NCBI GenBank assembly: GCA_029582165.1
Contig: CM055870.1
Span: 50,920,513 to 50,984,512, forward strand
Length of the DNA stretch: 64,000 nucleotides
Direction: 5' to 3'
Source of the DNA: Portulaca oleracea
Lineage: Eukaryota; Streptophyta; Magnoliopsida; Caryophyllales; Portulacaceae
Shown here piece by piece: positions 32,420-44,583 of this stretch. The position numbers and the translations under genes were made by a program. The first letter of the stretch is position 1, and each line of letters begins with the position of its first letter. The notes under the pieces were generated by a model. That model saw nothing but the letters and a program-made list of their open reading frames with translations, was not told where the DNA came from and searched no databases.

Positions 32420-32740
32420 GTATTGGATGGTGGTTTATAGAATTGAGGGGTATCCATGGTGGTTCTGAATGATGGTGTACGTGATGGAGGTTGTTGGTGG
32501 CGGTGATGGTGGGAACAATGGTGGTTGTGTGGTGGTGATGCATGGTGATGACCAAGCAAGGGGAAGTGATGAAACATGGGAGATGAAGATGGGGAATTTG
32601 GGTGTTTTTTTTGAAATTAGGGTTAGGATTACCTGGTATATCAGGTTGAAAATAGTTTTGAGTGGTATTTTTGATCAATTTGGATGGCGTTTTTGACAAT
32701 TTTTAAAGGTCAGTGACATTTTTAACAAGTTTCATACTAT

Positions 32741-34774
32741 AGTTTGCATTAATTGTACAATTAGGGATGACAATAGAGCAAGTCAGAACTAGAGAATTGT
32801 CTCCTCATCTCTACATAATTATAATGTTAAGCAAATTTCAGAATTAAATAATTTTCTTTTTTTTTGGGGGGGGGGGGATTTCTACCATATAAATGTCATA
32901 TGAGTTAGTAGTAGGCACTTGGCCATGAGATCTAAAATGTATGCTGTAATGCCAACCATAATTGAGAATCATAATGAAGTGAGTGACAAAATTTAACCAA
33001 AAAACCTTTAACTGAGAAAAATCATGAGTTACACGAGCACAACAAAATACAGTATAAAGTACGGGCGGATTTGTGGTTATGGTTGGGGTGTCCTTGGGTA
33101 CCCCTGACTCAGAAAAAAGATTAACTAATCTATATTGCTTGGAAATGAAAAATATAAATGTGTTCTAAACGGACACCCCAAAAAAATCCTCAAAATTTAA
33201 TATTACTGTTAATTGAACACCTCTAATTTGAAAGTCGAGATCCACCACAGTGTAAAATGATTGATCTTAACTTTAGTTGAGCTTAGTAGGAAACAACTCT
33301 AGGAAATCAATTTCTTAGATAAATTTCAAATCTTTCGAAAGTCCTACACGACAACTATCTTAGCCACACATGACAGTGGAATAGGATATACCGCACTCTT
33401 TCCCAAGGGATATGCTAGAGACACTTATCTTGGCCACACGTTACAATTTGAACAAAATCCACCCTTTGTTTTTAGGGAGAACTCCACTCTAGTTATAAGA
33501 TTTTTTTTTAAAAAAAAAATCAGAAAATAAATAATGTGGTCAATATTTTCAAATCCTAACAAAACTTAGGACCAATTCTTTTGGGTTTTATAAATAGAAT
33601 TTTTATGTTGGAAAGAGTTGGAAGAAGTTAATTAAAGTTACAAAAAATTTGTAAAAGTTAGAAGGAGTTGATAAAAGTGGAAAGAAATTAAACTATAAAG
33701 TTGGAAGGTTTGAGAAAGAGTTAACAAATAATCAAAATTGTTGGAAAAGTTTAAACTTGTCTTATGAGTAATATATAGATATGCAAATCGTTAATTCATA
33801 TTATTGTTAGTTATCACATTTTCATATACTTAATATTGATGAATGATAAACCTTTTATCTAAAATTGTTAATGATATATTGATTAAAGCTTTATTTTCTT
33901 TTTAATCAAAATTTTATCAAGATTGATTGTTTTGAATAAAGTTTAGTCATTATATTTTAAATATTATTTACGCCATTAATTATAATTAATAAGATTATTG
34001 GTTTATCTTTTATCATGTAATATTTGTATTTTGAGAAATAACATTTTATTTAATATCCATATCTTCTTATGATGTAATAAAAGATAAAGGGCAAGTTAGA
34101 CTATTAATAATGGAAAAACACTTAGTATTGATATTATGAATTACTATTTATCTTTCTTTAAAAAACAGTATTTTTTATCAATCACATAACCTTTTAAATA
34201 ATTCAATTACTTGTATGTATTGGATCGAGTCAGAAGAAAATAATAACAATTGGAATGAATTGGAATAAACTGATAAAAATTGAAAGGAAACAACAAAAGT
34301 TGGAATTAGTAGAAGAGAACTTGTAAATTGGAAGGAGTTGGGATTTAATAGTTACTCCAGATTACTTCTTTCTGAGATCACAAATCATGAGCTTTTTTCT
34401 ACGGGTGAGCAAAGTATAAGGGTTCTCTAGTCCAGATCTAGAACCGGTGAGATCTAGTGGATCTGAATCCGGATTCTGTCTAACCACATCTAGTACTAGA
34501 ACAGAAAATCATGATCAAGTAACAACTAGATGCGGTACTCAATCACGATATGTCATATCCAATTAACCATATAAAATTATTATTAAACAAATAGATTTCA
34601 ACCTTTAATTACGTATTAACTTGCAAACCAATGCCAACCTAGGCTCATTTGATCACTTGGGTACTACTTATTACCCTACTATTTGCCTAAGCGAAAGGAA
34701 AGCTTGAAATGATAAATTCCTAAAGTACTCCAGTCATTCCTTAAAGTCTCAATTGCCTCTCCCAATGTCACCGA
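32741..34774. other. AT-rich intergenic DNA
   Basis: No gene. A G-run is at 32865-32877. Stretches at 33600-33760 and 34240-34340 share GTTGGAA/AAGTTGGAA-rich wording and may be two ends of one AT-rich element, but I could not fix borders. The part from 33060 (GGGTGTCCTTGGGTACCCC) resembles 48050-48110. Confidence 0.4.
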
Positions 34775-34783
34775 TTATATTCA

Positions 34784-35341
34784 GGGTTTTTGGATGCTAA
34801 TATACTGAATTTTTGGGGTGATGGATAATAATACACCGTACTTTGGGTGGTGTTGAACAATAATATACCCAGAACAATTCTGGTAGTGGCTGACTCGGTG
34901 ACAATCCTACTTAGCAGGTGGAGGAGATGAATTGACTAAAAAATATTTAAATTTATGACATGTCAGCTTATCCATATATAAGCAAAGGGGGTCAACTTTT
35001 TTTTTTTTTTTGAGAGAAGGGGGTCAACTTTGAAAATAGTAAAAAAACATAAAATCACATTTGCTTAAAAGTGTTTTCGCTTAGATATTCTTGTTGTAGT
35101 TGTATAAAATCAACTTTACTTGTATAAGTTAGCTGACATGTCATACATTTAGATATTATTTAGCCAATTTATTTTCTCGGCCCGCCCCGTAAGATCGCCA
35201 CCAAGTCAGCCACCATCAAATCGTTCCGGGTGCATTATTGTCAAACACTCTTCAACGTTCAGTGCATTATTATCAAGGTCAAAGTTCAATACATTATTGT
35301 CCAATACCCCAAAAGTTCAGTATATTATCATCCAAAAATCC
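34784..35341. mobile_element. MULE-type MITE with long terminal inverted repeats
   Basis: 558 bp. The left arm starts GGGTTTTTGGATGCTAATAT and the right arm ends ATATTATCATCCAAAAATCC; the arms are inverted matches over about 130 bp. The flanks TTATATTCA (34775-34783) and TTATATTTA (35342-35350) match at 8 of 9 positions, the duplication length of Mutator-like elements. No ORF. Confidence 0.75.
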
Positions 35342-35350
35342 TTATATTTA

Positions 35351-35671
35351 TTCTATTATTCTTAACATTTATCATCTCTGAATCTCTGGATGACTGTTTT
35401 GCTCTTGACATTTATCATTCATGAATATTCAAATAGTTAGGTGACTATTCTATATCCGTCATTCATGTTAATCGATTCCATGTACCATACTCTTTTTTAA
35501 AAGAATGACCTCATTGTATGAATTGTCAACTAGCTAGGTACCACGTAAAATTAGATTCAGAATCAATCGGATCCTACTGAATCCTAACTTGATGAGCGAG
35601 TTCAAATTGAATCTAATATTGGATCCAAATTTTAACATCAAATGTGAATTGAATCTAATACAAGATACATG
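35351..35671. other. AT-rich intergenic DNA
   Basis: Nothing recognised. It ends in ACATG, the left target duplication of the following solo LTR. Confidence 0.5.
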
Positions 35672-36689
35672 TGAAGAACCCCTGTTAGAACAGAGCAAAG
35701 GACATTCACTCAATGCACATCGAGGGCATCTATGTCAAACGACCTGAAGGACATTTGCACTGCTCAAAGGGTTTTGAAGTGAAAGACAAATGACGACACT
35801 TGCTCAGGGAAGTTTTCCATTTAGGCAAGAATCTTTCCTTCTCCTTTTTACTGTGTGAATCAGACTAATTTCATTAGCCACTGTGCAGACAAAATCGAAG
35901 ATAAAACTTGGAAGGAATTCCCCAGAAGATCTCGCCGAAAAGGGAACAATATCTCGACGTCGCAGTGAAGAGAAATTGGAGCAAAAACAGAATCCCCTCT
36001 AACGGATACAAAGCGCAACATAATCGATTTAAATAGAAGCATTCAAGACAGAGAAAGGCAACGATTCCACGGAAGAAATCGGGTGATGCAAATCAGAAGA
36101 GAGCTTCTGTTGTGAAATCCTTCTTTGTGAGGAAGGTCGAATTCTGTGAGAGAATTCGTTCGAGTGAAATCAAAATTCCTTAACGGATTTAGGAATTGAG
36201 TTGTGTTGTTTCAATCGACTCCTAGACGGACTTAGGATCGATTAGAGGTTACACCAAATCTGTGTGTGGTGTGTGAGTTTACCCAGAAACTTTGTTCGCA
36301 GTTTTCTGGGTTCGACTGAAAACCCTAAGGACATTGACCTTGGGCATTTGGTCTACGGTTCGATATTCACCGCAAAGGCCATTCACATGGCGGTGAGAAG
36401 CTTCATTGCAAAGGCCCTTTACCATAAACAATAAGAAGCGTCCATTGTAAGGCGCTTGGTTCTTTGTAATACCTAAGGTCCTTTACCTTAGGTTATCTTT
36501 CTGATTAGTGCAATAAAGGAGGTTATTCAGTTTATATACTTTGCCCTTTATTCATTTTATCTCTATTCTCAGAAGGAAGTTCGATCTGTTTAGACTGAGA
36601 ACCTAACGTCCTTGTCAAGTTGTGATTTGTGCAGAAAAGTTCAGTAACCCTATTCACCCTCCCCCCCCCCCCCTCCTAGGGTTCTTTCA
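35672..36689 (+). mobile_element. SIRE-type copia solo LTR
   Basis: 1018 bp from TGAAGAACCCC to AGGGTTCTTTCA, flanked by ACATG on both sides (35667-35671, 36690-36694). It shares AATAAAGGAGGTTATTCAG, AACCCTATTCACC and a GACGTTAGG-like block with the 5' LTR of the SIRE-like element at 14400-20718, in opposite orientation. No internal sequence remains. A C-run at 36661-36673 is near the end. Confidence 0.88.
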
Positions 36690-36694
36690 ACATG

Positions 36695-37113
36695 AAATTT
36701 AACTAGTTAGGTATATGATATTGTTGGCCCCTACTTTATGATACATATATAATGCCTAAGTATCAGAACACTACAGATCATCTTGTTCTCTACATCAAGA
36801 TAAGTGCATGGAACAATCAAGAGAATCCAAACTAGTTGTTTTATAAGTATCAACAAAGGACACCACATATCATTCATTATAAGTTATCAATCACTAGTAG
36901 CAAAGATTTACAAGCATGCATATATACGTCCATAACAGGGTAATAATTGGTGTACTTATTATTCGGTTGGTGGACATGTGACCACATGTACGTACGAATT
37001 TGACCAATATATGCTGGCTAATTAAGCCAGCTAGATAGCCGTATAAGTTATGGCTTGTCCACACAAGAAACCACCAAGAATGTGTATACTATTCATGCAT
37101 GTTGGTTCAACTA
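36695..37113. other. Intergenic DNA
   Basis: No gene or repeat recognised. Confidence 0.4.
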
Positions 37114-37620
37114 CGGTTACGGTTCATATTAATTGTCGTCTTTGGAAATAGTGCAGTCAAACAATATAATATTTTGACCATAAATTTCTTAATATATACA
37201 ATAAGTTGTTATATAAGATTGATTCGTAACAAAAAAACAATATAATAAAAATATAATATTACAATTATTAATATAGGCCCTGTTCTTTTATGCGGTATTC
37301 TGCGGTATGGAGCGGTATGATGTGGTAAAATTGTGGCGGGTTGTGGTGTAATTGTGGCGGGTTATTGGTATGTTGTGGTGGGTTTTTTTGTATATATACA
37401 ATCGATTGGAAAAAGTAATTTGTGGTGGGTTGTGGTGAATTGTGGTAAAATGGTATTTTGTGATGGGTTGTGGCAAACTGTGGTAAACTGTGGCACCGCA
37501 GTTTGCCAACCACAGAAAAGAACATGGTCATAATGTTATAGAAGAAATTATGAGTCAAAAAATAATATTAAAGACCGTAACAATTAAATATATATAACAA
37601 CTAATACGGCATGGAGGGAG
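37114..37620. mobile_element. Stowaway-like MITE, interrupted by a Harbinger-like MITE
   Basis: Left part CGGTTCATATTAATTGTCG, right end TAATACGGCATGGAGGGAG with a TA flank. The body shares TTTCTTAATATATACAAT with the element at 23487. It is split by the MITE at 37276-37529. Confidence 0.6.
37276..37529. mobile_element. Harbinger/Tourist-like MITE, copy 1
   Basis: 254 bp. The left end GGCCCTGTTCTTTTATGCGG is matched by the inverted right end AAAAGAACATGGTC. The 3-bp flank ATA is repeated (37273-37275, 37530-37532). The interior is rich in TTGTGGTGGG-type words. Related copies are at 48752-48996 and 54957-55232. Confidence 0.7.
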
Positions 37621-38400
37621 TATCTTGTTGAATGGTTTATATATGATGCCTACAATTTAACTGCCTGTAAAAGCATGGGCATTAAATTATTAAAGATTTC
37701 ATTTTAGAAAGGAAAAAAAAAAACAAAATGATATCTCCCACATATATCTGACTTGTTTATTGTCTCCTTTGAAAAAGAACAATCATAAAAAATTTATTTA
37801 TGTATGACAATAAGCAATTAAAGCAAAGCAAAGCTGCGATGGGGCCAAATGAGAGTACGGCCATGAACTTAAGGTCTTATATACACGTTTGTGCAAAGAA
37901 AATCTAGAGTTACGAGTTCATACGTTTGGAAACCAAGATTTGTCAACTTACACTTTTGAATAAAGTGACGTCAAATTCATATATAAATCCCTTCATATGT
38001 TCATGCATGGAAGCTTCTTTTCTCATGTGCCTTAGAACCACTTAAAAATTATAGCATATGTCTTTTAACTTGTTGTTTTACTTTTTTTAAATTTTTCTGT
38101 TATTATAGCAAAAATATAGAAATTAAATGCATATATGTGCACTTCATGCGTTTGAGTTAGAGCTAAACGCTCTTGTACAACACAATATAATTAGGGGTGA
38201 AGCTATGTACTGACAAGGGGGTGGCCATTCCCCCTTCCCCGAAAGAATTGAAAGAAATATATATTAGTTAGTGTAATTAATGAAAGTAACAAGTGGTAGC
38301 TCAAATCGTTAAAATGTTACTTTTATTGGCTGAATTCAAAGGTTCTATATATCCTTGAAGGGTATTAAAGTGTTTTTTCTTAAATTTAAGGGAAATTGGA
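37621..38400. other. Intergenic DNA
   Basis: AT-rich, no gene recognised. It borders the Pack-MULE-like element on the right. Confidence 0.4.
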
Positions 38401-38724
38401 TTCTAATAATACGAAATTTTGGCCATATAAGACTAAATAATATGAACTTTCGTTTTGGTGATAAATAATACGAACTTTGACCCAATGTTTCTCCGAACAG
38501 TACGCCACCGAGTTAAGTTGAACTTAACTCGGTGGCGATCTGAGTTGGCGGTGGAGATGTGTGACTGGGATGAGTTAAGCCAACTTTGACTTGTCCACTC
38601 AACATTCACCCTCTCTAAAAATATCTTTCCCTTTTTTTTAAATTCTTCCCTTTTAATCTTTCCCTTTTCTTTTCTCTTTCCTCAAACGCCCATATCTTCT
38701 TCTTCCTCCTCTTCCTGTTCAGTA

Positions 38725-39096
38725 TTGGCCAACATCCATGTATGGACCGATGGTGCAGAGCTTGAGAAAATATTGCTCTCTCTCATCCCACTCGATATGC
38801 AGCTCCAAGTTTGCTCTCCTTCTTCACCAAATTCCGATCAAACATCACCTCACAATCCTTCATCAATTAGATTCAAACCCTTCTCTGCAATGAAAACCCT
38901 AATTGCAACAATCTCATTCCAAAAATCCTGCTCAATCCCCAGTTCCGGCCAATTCTCCCTTTTAAGAACCGAATTGATCAGAAAGAACATTATTGATGCT
39001 CCATCAGTGCTTGCATTAAACAGGTCCATTCTTTTGCTGGATATTGAACCCCCTTTTATTTGTCTCTCCTTCTTCGAGTCTTCCCTTCATTGTTAA
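38725..39096 (+). CDS. Unrecognised 123-residue frame in the Pack-MULE-like element
   Basis: An open frame with a moderately complex protein (FKPFSAMKTLIATISFQKSC). I do not recognise it. It could be another captured fragment or chance. The leading codon is not certain to be a start. Confidence 0.2.
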   Translation: MANIHVWTDGAELEKILLSLIPLDMQLQVCSPSSPNSDQTSPHNPSSIRFKPFSAMKTLIATISFQKSCSIPSSGQFSLLRTELIRKNIIDAPSVLALNRSILLLDIEPPFICLSFFESSLHC

Positions 39097-39380
39097 TAAT
39101 GCTGGCATTGTCATCATAACTTCTGCAGATCACGGACCTCTGGGAAACTATCCCGGGTCACCATTTTTGCCATCTAATTCAGACATATTGCTTGATTCAC
39201 AATTTGGCTATTGGCTATGTATTCAATAGTCGAATCTCGCTTCTTTGTGGACCATCTTTTGCTATTGGCTATTTTCTTAAGCCCTTACAATTGGGCACTT
39301 ATGATTCACCAGATCAAGAAGGTTAGTTTGGTGAGGAGAAGAACAGGGGGTTGGAATTTTTGGTAGGTGAATTGTGTGTT

Positions 39381-39412
<32 letters not shown>

Positions 39413-39483
39413 TGTATGTATGTATTTGTGAATGGGGTGAAATTCATAGGGTGAAATATGGTTTACTACTGGGCTTGAACTAA

Positions 39484-39583
<100 letters not shown>

Positions 39584-39625
39584 GAAAATGGGTGGCCATG
39601 AACCAACGACAATTCCTCTCCCCTC

Positions 39626-39760
39626 TTTTCCGGAGGTCAGTAACATGGCGGTCGGAGGAGCAAGAAACACCCCGCCAGTCACAGGGGGCTGAAGGTGTGC
39701 TCAGGACCCACCCGGAGAGGGCACCAAGTGGATCATCTAGGCTGAGCAGGAAACGCCCCA
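39626..39760 (-). pseudogene. Captured fragment of an LRR receptor kinase N-terminus
   Basis: On the minus strand it reads SLDDPLGALSGWVLSTPSAP followed by CDWRGVSCSSDRHVTDLR. This is the N-terminal cap of leucine-rich-repeat receptor kinases (W...PC.W.GV.C pattern), closest in memory to the Arabidopsis At4g36180 type. Only about 45 residues remain, without signal peptide, repeats or kinase. It is flanked by microsatellite DNA inside the inverted-repeat element. Confidence 0.75.
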
Positions 39761-40202
39761 TTTTTCAGTGGTTTTGAGGGGTGAGGGAATTCGGTTATCT
39801 GGGAAAATAAGGTAATTTGAGGCTATTCATGTGAGCATTGGAAACGAAGAGCATGAAATTTAGCAGAGAGAGAGAAAGAGAGACAGAGGAGAGATAAAGA
39901 GGGAGAGAGGCTAATGGTGAGAGGAAGAAGAAGAAGAAAAAGAAGAAGAAGAAGAAGAAGAAGAAGAAGAAGGAGGAGGAGGAGGAGGAAGAAGAAGAAG
40001 GAGGAGTCAACTTGGATAACATGGCAAGGTCAACTTATCATGGAACATGCCTCCACCGCCAGCTCACATCGCACCGAGTTAAGTTCAACTTAACTCGGTG
40101 GCGTACTGTTCGGAGCAACATGAGGTCAAAGTTCGTATTATTTATGACCACATCGAAATTTCATAGTATTTAGTCTTATATGGCTAAAAGTTCATATTAT
40201 TT

Positions 40203-40872
40203 GATGGGTTTATCTGTTAGCCCAAGTTAATTGCCAATCCCCCCCCCCCCCCAAAAAAAAAAAAACACAACATTGTACATACGTACAAAGAGAGTTGTAA
40301 AAGTTTCAATTTACAGAGCAGAATTTTAAAGTACACGTAGTATTGACTTGTTTTAGAAGTTTCTCATCCTTATAAAACAATTTTATATCTTATAAGCTTC
40401 GACTCTGCTAATTATTTTATGAGGTGCGATAAAATTATCTTGTACTTATCACACTCTTATTTACTTTATTGTACTTTTCTCATACTACTCGTAACTCCTT
40501 ACTTACCTTTCATAATATTCCCTCCATTTTCATTTAAGTGTCCATCACCCTTATGTCCACCTTCTTTGGGTTGTGGGCGGTTCTCCTTGTTTTTCCACTG
40601 CCCTTGTATCCACCTTCTAGAAGGGCTTTCTCGGTCAGTGTCAATCGAGTGGGGGGAGCGGGGGTACGACCCTATTTCATCCCCGTTTTTGAAAGGGTTT
40701 TCTCGGCTTGGGTACTATGTACCTTTCTAATTCTTCTTAATTGATTTGCTCTTTGGTTTTGTTTGGTGTTTCTCTTGTGTTTGTTTCGATTTGAGGGTGG
40801 AGAGTGTGCGATTGGTGGTCTCTATTGTGGCCTCTCTTGCGCAGGAGAGGGTGTGGTTTTTGTAATCCAATC
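40203..40872. other. Intergenic DNA and possible LINE leader
   Basis: A C-run (40240-40252) is followed by an A-run. From about 40535 a plus-strand region may be the 5' leader of the LINE-derived copy that starts coding at 40873. No gene seen. Confidence 0.35.
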
Positions 40873-41948
40873 ATGGATTGTTGTAACCAGATGCGCACTA
40901 GGTTTAACAATTTGAAGCTTAAACTTGAAAATCATACTACCACATTTTCTTTGGAGGGTTGAGCCTTTGGTTTTGGTTGCTTGGCATTGTTAAATAGGGC
41001 CTTTGAAATTTTAGTTGGTTTGAAAGAGTTGAAGGGCTTGAATGAGGTTTAGTTAACTCATGTACTTCTTTGAACAACCATCTTGCAAATGAGGCCCCTG
41101 TGATGACCAAAAAACTCGTCGAGGAATTAAAATCAAATTTTCTCCCTTTTTATTGATAATTTGCCTTTTAATATAGGGAACTCAAGGCTTAAAAGCTTAT
41201 TCATTAGTTTTAGTGATGAGGTTGATGCATATGTCCCCACAAAATTAGACGACAGTGCTAGAAAGTTAGGATTTGGGAGGTATGCTAGCAAGGAGGAAGG
41301 GAGAAAAGCTATTGAAGGTATGAGCCACAAGTTTGTTGATCATAATAAATTGTTTGTTACATGGGCTAAATTACAAAAAACCAATATGGAAGGCCTTCAA
41401 TTATTTCAAAACTCGTTCAAAAATGGGTACCGAAGAAGATTGATGGTCGTGTTTCTCTTGGCAGGATCAAATCGCACAACATATCCCCTATATGTGCGGT
41501 TAATATTGGGCCGAAAAATACCGTTGTTGAAACATACGATAATGATCGACTCTCTTGAGCCTTTGGCCAGTGGCGATTATGATTCTAGTAAGACCATCAC
41601 AGACCCTATAGATATTTTCACTAACACTAAGGGTGAAAACAAGTTGTCGTAGAAGAATTCTCTTTTGATTGGGCATGATAGGGAGGATAGCAATCAGTGG
41701 CTAGCTCTGACAGTAACCGTACACTTAGTAACCCGATTGGATCATGTGTTGTTGATGATGACCCTGATTTGGCTATTGATTTGGACGACTCTTCTCCATT
41801 GACTTCTAAGGCCAGAACTAGGCGTAAAAGGAAACAATGCGTTGTGGTGAAATCCACATGGCAATTGGTCAAACAGGCAACTTGTAGAGCAACCATCTCA
41901 AAGAATAAAGGGAAGAAAAAACAAGTGAGAAATCGAAGTCAAATATAG
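40873..41948 (+). pseudogene. RRM-type LINE ORF1, copy A
   Basis: Homology runs from the ATG-led stretch at 40873 to the stop at 41946-41948 through several frames. The RNA-recognition-motif part (41161-41400) reads RLKSLFISFSDEVDAYVPTK and EEGRKAIEGMSHKFVDHNKL. Next comes VPKK-type text, then SKTITDPIDI, and at the C-terminus (41697 on) STWQLVKQATCRATISKNKG. The same blocks occur in copy B. In LINEs, ORF1 protein binds the element RNA. Several frameshifts disable this copy. Confidence 0.7.
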
Positions 41949-42252
41949 ATATTAGAGAATTATGTAGAAAACTCCTTTGATAGAATAGTTTATGAAACTT
42001 ATAGAGCGACAAAAATTGGTTGTGACATTGGCACATTTGCAAAGATCAAAAGATTGCGACTAGGCTCTTCATAGAGCAATGACAAGAAGATAGGAGAGCA
42101 ATTTGAAAGATAAATCTTAGTTTTTGTTTTGTTTGTTGTTGTTTTTGTTTTGTTTTGCTGAGCTTTATTTATTTTGTTGTCATGTTGTTTGTATACAATT
42201 TTTGTCGCAAGACCTTTAACCTTTTGGGTTTTGAATAATCGAAAGAAAAAAG
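40873..42252 (+). mobile_element. LINE-derived insertion with RRM-type ORF1 but no ORF2, copy A
   Basis: It holds a decayed ORF1, a T-rich 3' part and the tail GAATAATCGAAAGAAAAAAG (42231-42252). The ORF1 pieces match copy B (50720-52630) in order. There is no endonuclease or RT sequence between ORF1 and the tail. The left border and target duplication were not found. Confidence 0.6.
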
Positions 42253-43625
42253 AATCCTACGATTAGAATCAAAGCATATTTCCTTGATTATATTAGAATC
42301 ATCAATCCAAAAATCCGGCCTATGTCGAATATCTGGTCCATCTTTAATTTCAAGAATAGTAAAGTTGTTCAGACATCATTAATAAAGGTGAAATAGTTAG
42401 CATGAGATCATGTTATAATTTGAATAATTTCTAATAGGTTATTGTGAATTTAACATGTCACCTAAATCACATCACTTATTAAATATATAACTTTTTAGAT
42501 GTATAATATATGTAAGGTAGATAATACTGAAAACATGTAGTTGATTAAAGTTATTAAATGTGATTAGTACATTTAAAGTTAATTAATCACAGAAAAGAAC
42601 AGGGTCACCCCAATATTGTTTTATTTATTTATTATTTTTGATAAAGCTAATATTTTCCTTATTGAATATGTAATATTTTTCTTATTGCTTTATTATTATG
42701 CTAGTAAATTTTCTGATTAAGAAAAGAAATATATGCTAGTAAATTTTAATTTTTTGTATTGCCTTACAGTTTAGTTTCTGAAATTAAAAAAAGGTATAAA
42801 TCTTGTTTATTTAAGTGAAAATCAAGGGCCTTTAGTTCAAGAATTGATCGGAAGGTACACTTTATTTTGTGGAAAGTATTATTAGATAATCATATTTTTA
42901 AAATTGGTTTTGAGATACCTTATATTTTACGTAAAATAGTTTCAAAGTACAACATAGCGAGAATTTGTGAAACTCAACGAGGCCTTTTAAAAATTACCGA
43001 AATACCCCTCATTAATTTTATTTCCAAATTGAACAATTTGTTTTTCGTTGTTAAAGGGCGTCCATCGTTCAATTCTACTGAAGATGAACAAACATATTGC
43101 TCCCTTTCTCCTTCGTTCAAAGTTAGGGGACCCTCTAAATGTCCACATCAGATGGAGGGAATTCAGTACATTGGAATTTTTCAGAAGCCACTTTTACCTT
43201 TAAATGCAGTTTTCAACATTAGTCTTCAGTGGCAAGAGCTTCGAGTCTTCGAGGATGTGTTCGTCTTGTACGAATGAAGGAGATCGAAATTGACCGGTAG
43301 GTTAAATGAGTGTTTTTCATCCTCTTACAAATTAAATCAAAATTAAAATTAAATAATATAAATATAATTTTGGATATGTAAAAGTTTGGGCACCAACTTA
43401 AAAATAAGGCACTATTCTTTTAAGGGTAAAGAGGAATAGATAAGATAAAGTAAACTTAAATAAGGAAAAAATAAGTAAAATAATGAAGGTAGATAAATGT
43501 CACGACATTTTTTTTCATTTTTGAATAAATTTTGTGAGTTAAATAAAAAAATTTAAATATAAAATTATGTAAAAGTATATTGGACATGGTAACGTAAGGT
43601 AAAATAATGTAAAGATAGGTAAAAT
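42253..43625. other. AT-rich intergenic DNA
   Basis: A 136-residue frame at 42867-43277 (plus) is open, but I do not recognise it. At 42590 AAAAGAACAGGGTC resembles the end of the Harbinger-like MITEs, and at 43406 GGCACTATTCTTTT resembles the other end, but they do not pair into one element. The stretch ends in AAAAT, the target duplication of the next solo LTR. Confidence 0.35.
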
Positions 43626-43801
43626 TGTTGAGGAGACCCAAGGCGGGAATCCACTTCAACAAATGTCTATGGTACACAAATCAAGTGAGGTTCCATGTTA
43701 TCAATTGGTGTTGAGAAGAGTAACCCTCTTAACCTATATACCATATCCTTTCTTTTGACTTTTACAATGTGAGACATTTTACTCATAAATTAATCCCAAC
43801 A
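43626..43801 (-). mobile_element. TRIM solo LTR
   Basis: 176 bp, TGTTGAGGAGACC to TTAATCCCAACA on the plus strand, with perfect AAAAT duplications (43621-43625, 43802-43806). It is homologous to both LTRs of the TRIM at 59734-60378 and to the solo LTR at 60990-61167. Shared text includes CCAATTGGTGTTGAGAAGAG-like and TATATACCAT. Orientation is taken from the complete element's primer-binding site. Confidence 0.85.
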
Positions 43802-44583
43802 AAAATTTACTTACCATCACCATGACGGGGCCTGAAATTGTGGTGTAGTTTCAATCATACTATTAAATTAATCAAAACATGAACAAAAATAACATAGATC
43901 ATAAAATTCAATGACTCACGTTTCGAGTTGGAAAATTTTTTATAGAAAATATGATCGATCAAATACCTAACTACGAGATAAAAAAAAACCGGCCCAACTC
44001 AGCAACTTCCCTTATCACCTAACTTTTCCTAATTTACCATTCCTGATTTTCAATAATATTTGCTAAAATAACTAAAATAGAATATATATTTGTATAAGTC
44101 CGTCAATTAAAATTAAATTGAACACTTGATGAAAATAAAATTTTAAACATTAACACAAGAAAACATTTTCATTAATATCCCTAAAAATAACCGAAATCAT
44201 GAACGAAAATAGAATAGATTCAATAAAATTCGACGAATTGTGTGTCGGGTTAGAAAAAAATTTGTACTGAAAACCCGATCAACCGAATCCCCAACTACGG
44301 GTTTAAAAAACGCCCCGAAACTCATCACCAGCTTCACTTGTTGCCTAACTTTTCCTAATCCTTCATTCACCCCTCCTGATTTCCAAACCTTCTTTGTTTT
44401 CTTTCTTTTTTTTTTTTCCTGGTTTTACCAACTTTTTTTCCCCTCAAAAGTAAAGTAATACATACATACGTACAAATATTAATAAATCAACAAAAAATAT
44501 GCAGTGAAGCAGAAGAAAATTCGACTAAGGAGAGGAATCTACGAGGGAATATACGTGGGAGTGGGGCCCACTGGTCCAGACCT
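43802..44583. other. 3' flank of the CIPK gene
   Basis: AT-rich. The CIPK 3' untranslated region is expected in the first 100-150 bases below 44584; A/T-rich polyadenylation-like text lies at 44455-44500. The direct-repeat-like texts TTCGAGTTGGAAAA (43921) and TGTCGGGTTAGAAAA (44243) are noted. No second gene seen. Confidence 0.5.

Larger units (their letters stand above)
25051..32737. mobile_element. Inverted-repeat DNA element with 30-bp subterminal repeats, hosting a copia element
   Basis: The left side has AAAAATG starting repeats at exact 30-bp steps (25094, 25124, 25154, 25184) with the core AAAAATGTCACTTACCTT. The right side (32646-32737) carries the same unit inverted (AAAGGTCAGTGACATTTTTA). 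Between the inverted ends, outside the copia element, lie GC-rich 25210-25639 and GGTGGT-rich 32425-32640. No transposase is visible. The ends are imprecise and no duplication is certain. It could be a MULE-like or hAT-like non-autonomous element. Confidence 0.5.

Noticed and set aside
42867..43277. 136-residue plus-strand frame near the CIPK
   Set aside because: No recognisable domain, AT-rich codons, no promoter; could be chance. Left in the intergenic entry.
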